Made by a program: the position numbers and the translations under genes. Positions 57,172 to 64,000 of a DNA stretch of 64,000 nucleotides are shown piece by piece. The stretch spans positions 930,001-994,000 of the forward strand of contig NZ_CP086063.1 of the NCBI RefSeq assembly GCF_020783315.1, in the 5' to 3' direction. The notes below the pieces were generated by a model that saw only the letters and a program-made list of their open reading frames with translations, was not told the origin of the DNA and searched no databases. How positions within the stretch are numbered: position 1 is the first letter of the stretch; the number at the start of each line of letters is the position of its first letter. Source of the stretch: Ferruginibacter lapsinanis. Lineage in GTDB: Bacteria > Bacteroidota > Bacteroidia > Chitinophagales > Chitinophagaceae.

Positions 57172-59778
57172 ATGGGAAATTTCATTGCAAAAACAGACAA
57201 TCACCTTCTCTCTGAAAGGCCTACTGTTAAGGGTAAATTCATCTATAAAAATGGAGAGAAAATTTATTTGAAAGGTGTTACCTACGGTACTTTTAAGCCC
57301 CAGGACGACGGCTCTCAGTTTCCGGAAAGAGACATTGTGGAAAAGGATATCACCTTAATGGCTGCCAATGGATTCAATTGTATCAGAACATACACTGTTC
57401 CTCCTACATACTTACTTGATATTGCTGCGTCGTTGAATTTACATGTAATGGTAGGTTTGCCATGGGAACAACATATCACCTTTCTCGACAATAGCAAAGA
57501 CATCATAAAAAGGGTGAAAGAAGCTGTTCAATCCTGTAAGAACCATCCGGCCATCTTATGCTATACGATCGGTAACGAAATTCCTTCGGGCATTGTGCGT
57601 TGGTACGGAAAAAGAAAAATAGAAAACTTTTTAAAGCGCCTGTATGCCGCCGTTAAAGAGGTTGATCCGCATGGCCTTGTTACCTATGTAAACTATCCTA
57701 CTACAGAATATCTCGATCTTAGTTTTTTAGATTTCGATTGTTTTAATGTTTATCTCGAAACTCCTGAAAAATTAGGCGCTTATATTTCACGCCTGCACAA
57801 TTTATCCGGCGACAGGCCGCTGGTATTGGCAGAAATAGGATTAGACAGTAAACGGAATGGCATCGAATTACAAGGAGAGGTTTTGTCCTGGCAGGTAAAA
57901 ACGGTGTTCGAAAAAGGTTGTGCCGGCATATTTATTTTTTCATGGACAGATGAATGGTGGAGAGGAGGATTTGAAATTGATGATTGGGATTTTGGTATTG
58001 TTGACAGAGAACGTAATCCAAAACCGGCCATGCATTCAGTAAAAAATGCGATGAATAATATACCGTATGCATCAAAAGATCCGATGCCAATGATATCGGT
58101 GATCATCTGCACATACAATGGTGGGGCTACTATAAAAGATACATTGGAAGGTGTATTGAGTTTGGATTACCCTAACTACGAAGTAATTGTGGTAAATGAT
58201 GGATCAACAGATGATGTACCAACAATTGCAGCACAATTTCCTGTAAAATTAATAACCACCCCTAACAAAGGATTAAGCAACGCAAGAAATACGGGTATGT
58301 ATGCAGCCAAGGGAGAGATACTTGCTTATATTGATGATGATGCATCACCCGATCCACAATGGCTTACTTATTTGGCTTATGCCTACGCAACATCTGATCA
58401 TGGCTGTATTGGCGGTCCTAATATTTCTCCTGAAGGCTCAGGGTTTTTAGCCACCTGCGTAGCAAATGCACCCGGAGGTCCTGTTCATGTATTATTGAAT
58501 GATGAGATAGCGGAACATGTTCCCGGATGTAATATGACTTTTAGAAGAGACGCATTGATGCAGATCCACGGATTTGATCCTGTTTACCGAACCGCCGGTG
58601 ATGATGTAGATGTTTGCTGGAGAATACAGGAATCCGGACGTACTGTAGGTTTTCATCCGGCTGCATTGGTATGGCACAAAAGAAGAAACTCATTAAAAGC
58701 ATTTTGGCGTCAGCAAAAAGGATATGGAAAAGCGGAGGCATTGCTGGAAGCAAAATGGCCCGAAAAGTATAACGCCTTTGGTCATTTAGCCTGGGCAGGA
58801 AGAATATATGGTAACGGCCTGACCATTCCTATCAAAACAAAAAAAGATAAAGTATTCCATGGCACGTGGGGAACTGCATTATTTCAATCTGTTTATCAGC
58901 CTGCCAATGGTTTACTAAGCTGTTTACCTCTGATGCCGGAATGGTATTTAGGAATGGGCCTGTTCGCTGTTTTAGGAAGCCTTGGTTTTATCTGGCCACA
59001 ATTACTTTGGTGCTGGTTGGCGTTTGCAGCAGCAATGTTGATCGTAATAATACAAGCCGCCATCAGTGCTTCAAAAAAATCTTCGCTTACTCCTGCACAA
59101 AGAAAAGATCCGAGGTATCGTTTAATGATCATTTTCTTACACATCATTCAGCCTGTTGCCAGGTTATATGGCCGTATCAAACACGGACTTACGCCATGGC
59201 GTAAACGAGGGGCTGCATTTAAATCAGGATTTCTTTTTACTTTTTTTCCGAAAACATTTTTACACTGGTCAGATCAACAATGGAAATCTACAGAAGAATG
59301 GCTCACCGCAATTGAAGGTAATCTTGCTGCAATGAAAACATGTAGTAAACGTGGTGGTGAATTTGACCGCTGGGATATACAGGTAAGAAACGGATTATTT
59401 TCAAAAAGCCGCGGACTCTTAACTATAGAAGAGCATGGGGCGCAAAAACAATACCTCAAATTCAAATGCTGGCCCTGCTATTCATCCACTGTATGGATGA
59501 TCATGCTAATACTATTGGCATTAGGAGGTATAGCTGTAGCCACAGAGCAATGGGTAGCGAGTATCGTATTCGCATCTTTGGAAATACTCTTTATAGCACG
59601 TTTTCTGGTAGAAACAGCCCGTTCTCTAAATAGTTTACATGTTGGTTTCACTATGCTATCTACAAGTGTTTTGCGAAGCGCTGAATTCAAAATAATACAA
59701 CACAAGAAAGTATTGCCGAAAGAGGTTGAATTAATATTTGAGCCCTCAACTGAATCAGCACTAATTGCACAGAATTGA
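57172..59778 (+). CDS. Glycoside hydrolase-like/GT2 fusion protein
   Basis: This 868-residue protein fuses two carbohydrate domains. Residues about 15-305 form a GH2-like TIM barrel (GVTYGTF, NCIRTYTVPPTYLLD, YTIGNEIPSG with the acid/base Glu, and VLAEIGLD with the nucleophile position, then FSWTDEWWRGG). Residues about 320-580 form a GT2 domain (SVIICTYNGGATIKDTLEGVL, VIVVNDGSTDD, DxD in AYIDDDASPD, and AGDDVDVCWRIQESG). Two or more transmembrane helices follow (around 625-680) and a C-terminal domain with another pair near 785-825. The fusion suggests it builds and trims a surface glycan. A TTG at 57112 would add 20 non-conserved residues. Confidence 0.82.
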   Translation: MGNFIAKTDNHLLSERPTVKGKFIYKNGEKIYLKGVTYGTFKPQDDGSQFPERDIVEKDITLMAANGFNCIRTYTVPPTYLLDIAASLNLHVMVGLPWEQHITFLDNSKDIIKRVKEAVQSCKNHPAILCYTIGNEIPSGIVRWYGKRKIENFLKRLYAAVKEVDPHGLVTYVNYPTTEYLDLSFLDFDCFNVYLETPEKLGAYISRLHNLSGDRPLVLAEIGLDSKRNGIELQGEVLSWQVKTVFEKGCAGIFIFSWTDEWWRGGFEIDDWDFGIVDRERNPKPAMHSVKNAMNNIPYASKDPMPMISVIICTYNGGATIKDTLEGVLSLDYPNYEVIVVNDGSTDDVPTIAAQFPVKLITTPNKGLSNARNTGMYAAKGEILAYIDDDASPDPQWLTYLAYAYATSDHGCIGGPNISPEGSGFLATCVANAPGGPVHVLLNDEIAEHVPGCNMTFRRDALMQIHGFDPVYRTAGDDVDVCWRIQESGRTVGFHPAALVWHKRRNSLKAFWRQQKGYGKAEALLEAKWPEKYNAFGHLAWAGRIYGNGLTIPIKTKKDKVFHGTWGTALFQSVYQPANGLLSCLPLMPEWYLGMGLFAVLGSLGFIWPQLLWCWLAFAAAMLIVIIQAAISASKKSSLTPAQRKDPRYRLMIIFLHIIQPVARLYGRIKHGLTPWRKRGAAFKSGFLFTFFPKTFLHWSDQQWKSTEEWLTAIEGNLAAMKTCSKRGGEFDRWDIQVRNGLFSKSRGLLTIEEHGAQKQYLKFKCWPCYSSTVWMIMLILLALGGIAVATEQWVASIVFASLEILFIARFLVETARSLNSLHVGFTMLSTSVLRSAEFKIIQHKKVLPKEVELIFEPSTESALIAQN

Positions 59779-59806
59779 TCATTTCTTCATTTTATTGAAC
59801 CAGAAA

Positions 59807-61594
59807 ATGCAGCAGGTAAAAATAATTACAAAGCTATTGGGGTACATTACCCGTTATAAAGGAAAACTATTCTTCCTGTTAGCTATGTCATTTATCGGCG
59901 TAGGTTTCGAAGTGATGAAACCTCTCCCTGTAAAATACATCATTGATAATGTGCTTTCAAATAACAACAATCCCTTTATATCAAATTTTTTCGGACCAAC
60001 GAGTAGTGCCACAGACAAAACCAATTTGTTGCTTATGCTGGTATTTGCACTTATTGCGATCATTATCATTTCGGCCTGCATCTCTATGTTGGTATCGCAT
60101 TACACTACCAAATTTTGTCAACGGCTAGTGCATGATCTTTCGGTAGACCTGTTTGATAAGATGCAACGGCTATCTCTTTCTTTCTACTCAAAAAATAATA
60201 TTGGAGAATTGTTGCAACGGCTATCTGCTGATGTGTATGTTGTTTATGCAATGGTAGCACAGATCATCATTCCATTTGTAACTGCGATGGCTTCATTGGT
60301 AGCCATGTTTTATATCATGGCGCATATCAATCTGCTTCTGGCCTGTATTGCTATTTCAACAGTGCCGGCTTTGGCATTGTTATTATTTTTTTACAACAAA
60401 CCAATTACAGAATCTACCACCCAACAGTATTCAACTTTAGGAGAATTATCTTCTTTTGCACAACAAACACTTAGCTCTATCAAAATTGTACAGGCTTATG
60501 CAAGAGAAAAGTATACACATAAAAAATTCAGTGAACATAGTAACCAATACAGTCATGCTTTTATTCGATCTACCAAAATATCTGTATCCTATGTGATGCT
60601 TACAGGTGTAGTAACAGCTATCGCCGGAGCACTGGTAGTTGGCATTGGAGCTTACCTGGGATTAAAAGGTAAAATATCTATTGGTGATCTTTTTGTTTTC
60701 CTGGGGTATATCGGTGCTTTATTCGGACCGGTCAATTCTCTTTCTTCTACCATCGCAAATGCAGTAACCATTGCTGCCCGTGGAAAAAGGATCTTTGAAA
60801 TATTGGACAGTGATGAAGTAGTATATGAAAAGCCGCATGCGATAGAACTGAAAAATGTTAAAGGAGATGTAGTACTACATAATATCACATTTGGGTATGA
60901 CCGTAACAAACGAACCATCCTGCAAAACATGAACCTTCGGGTAAACGCCGGAGAAGTAGTGGCTGTTGTTGGCTCTACCGGTGCAGGTAAAACTTCTCTT
61001 GTTTCGCTTTTACTTAGATTTTATGATCCATGGAATGGAAAAGTTATGGTAGATGGAGTTGATATCGCTGATGTTAAACTGGAATCTCTCCGCAATAATA
61101 TCTCGATGGTATTGCAGGATAGTTTTCTGTTCCCTGTTTCCATTGCAGAAAATATAACATTCGGAAATCCTGATATAACGATGGATGAAATTATTGCTGC
61201 AGCAAAAGTTGCTCAGGCACATGAATTCATCAGCAAGCTACCGGATGGATACCATACCTTGGTCAGTGAAGGGGGAGTATCTTTATCCGGCGGAGAAAAG
61301 CAACGAATTGCACTGGCAAGAGCCTTTCTTAAAAAAGCGCCGATATTGATTCTTGATGAACCAACATCTTCACTCGATGTACAAACAGAAACAAAAATGT
61401 TTGATGCACTTGCGGAATATGCAAAAGGTAAAACTGTTTTTATTATCTCTCACCGCTTATCTACTATCAGGCAGGCGGATATGATCATTACTATTCAAGA
61501 CGGAGAAATTGTAGAAACCGGAACACATGAATCATTATTAAAATTGGATAAGGTATACGCCAATTTATATAAGTATCAACACTTAAAAAACTAA
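59807..61594 (+). CDS. ABC exporter, ATP-binding/permease fusion
   Basis: This 595-residue half-transporter combines a six-helix ABC_membrane domain (about 1-310) with an ATPase domain. The latter has the Walker A VVGSTGAGKTS, the Q-loop VLQDSFLF, the signature LSGGEKQRIALARA, Walker B ILILDEPTSS and the H-loop ISHRLST. As a type IV/MsbA-like exporter it could move a lipid-linked glycan or other product across the inner membrane. It lies 28 bases downstream of the fusion glycosyltransferase and is immediately followed by the next gene, so it is surely in the same operon. The longer frame (TTG at 59765) is not needed. Confidence 0.92.
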   Translation: MQQVKIITKLLGYITRYKGKLFFLLAMSFIGVGFEVMKPLPVKYIIDNVLSNNNNPFISNFFGPTSSATDKTNLLLMLVFALIAIIIISACISMLVSHYTTKFCQRLVHDLSVDLFDKMQRLSLSFYSKNNIGELLQRLSADVYVVYAMVAQIIIPFVTAMASLVAMFYIMAHINLLLACIAISTVPALALLLFFYNKPITESTTQQYSTLGELSSFAQQTLSSIKIVQAYAREKYTHKKFSEHSNQYSHAFIRSTKISVSYVMLTGVVTAIAGALVVGIGAYLGLKGKISIGDLFVFLGYIGALFGPVNSLSSTIANAVTIAARGKRIFEILDSDEVVYEKPHAIELKNVKGDVVLHNITFGYDRNKRTILQNMNLRVNAGEVVAVVGSTGAGKTSLVSLLLRFYDPWNGKVMVDGVDIADVKLESLRNNISMVLQDSFLFPVSIAENITFGNPDITMDEIIAAAKVAQAHEFISKLPDGYHTLVSEGGVSLSGGEKQRIALARAFLKKAPILILDEPTSSLDVQTETKMFDALAEYAKGKTVFIISHRLSTIRQADMIITIQDGEIVETGTHESLLKLDKVYANLYKYQHLKN

Positions 61595-62764
61595 ATGAAA
61601 AAGTTAAGGATAGTGGTTGGAGGATTTATCGGGCTGTATCCTACCGGTGGCGTTACCTGGGATTATATCCAGTATGTTATCGGGTTACAACAACTGGGGC
61701 ATGATGTTTTTTACTTAGAAGATACTTGTCAATTTCCAAAATTTCAATCTGCAGGCAAAGAATGGAATGATCCTTCGGATAGTATTGAGTATCTCAAAAA
61801 CACAATGGAAAAATTCGGTTTGCAAAACAGATGGGCTTACCGTGATGTGGCCAGTGGTAATTGTTTTGGTATGTCTCTTGATAAAATAAAAGAAATATGC
61901 AGAACGGCAGATGTGTTCATCAATATCTCCGCTTCTACTTTTTTACGGGATGAATATCTTGCCATTCCAAAAAGAGTCTTAATAGATTCGGACCCAATGT
62001 TCACACAGGTTGATTATCTTACTGAAACAGGTGGTAAAGATCCTTCCGGAATGAAATTCATTCTTGATAACCACAATTATCATTTCAGCTTTGGAGAAAA
62101 TATTGGGCAGGCCTCTTGCAGGATTCCTCTTGCAGGATTTAACTGGCATACAACCAGGCAACCCATCTGCATTGATTGTTGGAATACAATCAATCCGCAA
62201 AAATCAAATATCATTTCTACAGTGATGAATTGGTCAGTAAGACCGGATCTTATTTTCGACAACGAGAACTGGGGACAGAAAAATATTGAATTTAAAAAAT
62301 TCATCGGTATCCCAAAATTGTTTACCGACATATCCTTTGAAATAATCATTACAGGTTTAACCGATGAAAAAAGAAATGAAATAAAAGCACACGGATGGAA
62401 TACGTTGGACCCATTAAAAACGATCACGGATACCTTAAGTTATAAAGAATTTATTACTACTGCTATGGCAGAATTCTCTGTAGCGAAACATACTTATGTA
62501 AAATCCAATAGTGGCTGGTTTAGCTGCAGGTCTGCTTGTTATCTGGCAGCAGGAAAACCGGTGATCGCACAAGACACGCAATGGTCAAAATACATTCCTA
62601 CAGGTAATGGTTTATTTGCCTTTACCGATACAGAGTCAATCATTACATCTGTAAATGATCTGAAAGAGAATTATATGAAACATTCGAAAGCGGCAATAGA
62701 AATTGCACGGGAATATTTTGATAGTAATAAAATATTAAATCAACTCCTTGAAAAAATTTCCTGA
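61595..62764 (+). CDS. GT-B-like glycosyltransferase family protein, paralogue 1
   Basis: This 389-residue protein has the outline of a GT-B glycosyltransferase: an N-terminal Rossmann-like start (RIVVGGFIGLYPTGGVTWDYIQYVIGLQQLGHDVFYLED) and a C-terminal half containing KSNSGWFSCRSACYLAAGKPVIAQDTQWSKYIPTGNGLFAF, the donor-binding domain pattern of GT-B enzymes (though the usual E-x7-E motif is not clear). It starts directly after the ABC exporter's stop codon and overlaps the next gene by one base. It is a paralogue of the gene at 62764. Acceptor and donor are unknown. Confidence 0.75.
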   Translation: MKKLRIVVGGFIGLYPTGGVTWDYIQYVIGLQQLGHDVFYLEDTCQFPKFQSAGKEWNDPSDSIEYLKNTMEKFGLQNRWAYRDVASGNCFGMSLDKIKEICRTADVFINISASTFLRDEYLAIPKRVLIDSDPMFTQVDYLTETGGKDPSGMKFILDNHNYHFSFGENIGQASCRIPLAGFNWHTTRQPICIDCWNTINPQKSNIISTVMNWSVRPDLIFDNENWGQKNIEFKKFIGIPKLFTDISFEIIITGLTDEKRNEIKAHGWNTLDPLKTITDTLSYKEFITTAMAEFSVAKHTYVKSNSGWFSCRSACYLAAGKPVIAQDTQWSKYIPTGNGLFAFTDTESIITSVNDLKENYMKHSKAAIEIAREYFDSNKILNQLLEKIS

Positions 62765-63909
62765 TGCGTATACTTGTGCTGGGATATATCATACGTGGGC
62801 CATTGGGCGGATTAGCATGGCATCATTTACAATACGTATTAGGACTAAAACAATTAGGCCACGAAGTTCTTTTTGTAGAAGACAGTGAAGATTACCCCGC
62901 CTGTTACGATCCACAAACTTCTTTAGTTACAGAAGATCCGGCTTACGGGCTTCGTTTTATTAACGATCTTTTCAATTACTACAATCTCCAATCTCAATGG
63001 GCTTATTATGATGCACATACCAACAGATGGTATGGAAGAGACAAACAATATGTATTTGATTTTAGTTCATCTGCTGATATCGTATTAAATATTTCCGGCG
63101 TTAATCCTTTACGAGACTGGTGGGTTAATATTCCGTCACGGGTATTTATTGATACGGACCCCGGATTTACGCAAATAAAAATTTTAACCGACACTGCTTA
63201 TAAAGCGTTGGCAAATGCACACACTGTATTTTTTTCTTTTGCAGAAAATATTGGGCAACAATATTGTAGTGTCCCTCTAGCAGATCTGACCTGGATACCA
63301 ACAAGACAGCCTATCTATATACCAGCGTGGAAAATTTGCGAACCTAGCCCTTTAGAGAAATGGACTACTGTCATGCAATGGGATAGTTATCAGGCGAAAG
63401 AATATGATGGCCGATTCTATGGAATGAAATCTTTATCTTTTAAAGACTATATGACATTGCCTGGTCGTTTTACTAATGAAGTATTTGAAATAGCGTTGGG
63501 AGGAGTTTCTGCTCCAAGAGAAGAATTGAAAAAGAATGGATGGGATTTAATTAGTTCTTTGGTTCCCACTAAAACCGCACAGAGCTACCAGGAATATATT
63601 CAATCATCCAAAGGAGAATGGAGTATTGCTAAACATGGTTATGTACTTTCCAACAGTGGTTGGTTCAGCGAACGCAGTGCCTGCTATCTTGCCAGCGGAA
63701 AACCAGTACTTGTTCAGGATACAGGATTTTCAAAAGTGTTACCAACCGGAAAGGGATTGCTCATTTTTACTTCAATGGAAGAAGCAGAAGAAGCTATTCG
63801 TATCATTAATGAGCAATATGCACTCCATTGCAGATCTGCCAGAGAGATGGCAGAAGATCATTTTGATGCTTCCAGGGTCCTTACACATATACTGGACCGG
63901 GTTACCTAA
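62764..63909 (+). CDS. GT-B-like glycosyltransferase family protein, paralogue 2
   Basis: This 381-residue protein matches its upstream neighbour over the full length: LVLGYIIRGPLGGLAWHHLQYVLGLKQLGHEVLFVED at the N-terminus, the shared segment FSFAENIGQ, the TRQPIYIPAW motif, and SNSGWFSERSACYLASGKPVLVQDTGFSKVLPTGKGLLIF in the C-terminal domain. Its ATG overlaps the previous stop codon, so the two are translationally coupled, and a tandem duplication is likely. It is the last gene of the cassette. Confidence 0.75.
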   Translation: MRILVLGYIIRGPLGGLAWHHLQYVLGLKQLGHEVLFVEDSEDYPACYDPQTSLVTEDPAYGLRFINDLFNYYNLQSQWAYYDAHTNRWYGRDKQYVFDFSSSADIVLNISGVNPLRDWWVNIPSRVFIDTDPGFTQIKILTDTAYKALANAHTVFFSFAENIGQQYCSVPLADLTWIPTRQPIYIPAWKICEPSPLEKWTTVMQWDSYQAKEYDGRFYGMKSLSFKDYMTLPGRFTNEVFEIALGGVSAPREELKKNGWDLISSLVPTKTAQSYQEYIQSSKGEWSIAKHGYVLSNSGWFSERSACYLASGKPVLVQDTGFSKVLPTGKGLLIFTSMEEAEEAIRIINEQYALHCRSAREMAEDHFDASRVLTHILDRVT

Positions 63910-63952
63910 TAATTTTACTTCAGCCAATTCTATCCGGATTTTTATTTTACAA

Positions 63953-63960
63953 TATCTTTG
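63953..63960 (+). promoter_or_regulatory. -7 box seven bases before an ATG (TATCTTTG)
   Basis: This TAnnTTTG box lies seven bases before the ATG at 63968, giving a short or absent leader. Confidence 0.6.
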
Positions 63961-63967
63961 CCGGCTA

Positions 63968-64000
63968 ATGGGTCAGAAAAAATTAATTCGCTTTGCGGCT
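63968..64000 (+). CDS. trmB: Start of a probable tRNA (m7G46) methyltransferase, cut by the window edge
   Basis: Only 11 codons are present (MGQKKLIRFAA). This N-terminus resembles that of TrmB in Bacteroidota as I recall it, and the -7 box supports a gene start. The identification is a tentative reading of a short sequence. Confidence 0.4.
   Translation, partial: MGQKKLIRFAA

Overview
The window reads as chromosomal DNA of a member of the Bacteroidota, most likely the Chitinophagaceae or a close relative. It is AT-rich. Many genes are preceded by the phylum's -7 promoter box TAnnTTTG, and Shine-Dalgarno sequences are rarely obvious. Two very large secreted proteins end in type IX secretion (T9SS) sorting domains (one type A, one gliding-motility/CHU_C type), and families such as DUF5606, DUF6261, MerC and NHL-repeat proteins are typical of this group. 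No rRNA, CRISPR array, phage or insertion sequence was found.

Layout. 1-9 kb: DUF5606 protein, M3 oligopeptidase, a B12-binding radical SAM enzyme, then a metal/redox patch (Fur-family regulator, SCO1-like protein, MerC-like protein) and small membrane or secreted proteins with a GH25 lysozyme. 9-19 kb: lytic transglycosylase, SPASM radical SAM enzyme, AI-2E-type permease, MarR regulator, DegT aminotransferase, RlmI-like rRNA methyltransferase, sigma-54 (rpoN). 19-27 kb: a complete urease locus, ureA-ureB-[M28 peptidase]-ureC-E-F-G-D followed by a putative nickel permease. 27-34 kb: a secreted actin-fold (Ppx/GppA-like) protein with a coiled-coil membrane partner, MgtC, and a 1158-residue lamin-tail-domain surface protein. 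34-45 kb: asd behind a candidate threonine attenuator, a 2-oxoacid:ferredoxin oxidoreductase beta subunit, amidase, acyl-CoA dehydrogenase, two regulators (MarR, Lrp/AsnC), VOC protein, glycosyltransferase, DppC-like permease. 45-56 kb: an unidentified tRNA-like RNA gene, a 2443-residue NHL/LamG T9SS cargo protein and a second NHL protein. 56-64 kb: a tandem-repeat/truncated DUF6261 patch, then a four-gene glycan cassette (GH-GT2 fusion, ABC exporter, two tandem GT-B-like proteins) and the first codons of a probable trmB.

The strongest unexpected signals are non-coding. (1) A 20-codon leader ORF with four consecutive Thr codons, a mutually exclusive antiterminator/terminator pair and a T8 tract sits upstream of asd. 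(2) An RNA gene at about 45172-45334 has its own promoter-like box and terminator. It has a perfect tRNA acceptor stem and T arm and a class-II-like D arm, but about 108 nt of other structure between the D and T arms. (3) A REP-like palindrome family usually lies in inverted pairs and has supplied the stop codons of two genes and possibly the start codon of a third. (4) In four cases the -7 box ends exactly four bases before the ATG, implying leaderless transcripts, and one of these is the attenuator's leader peptide. All functional statements are from sequence reading alone; no searches were run.
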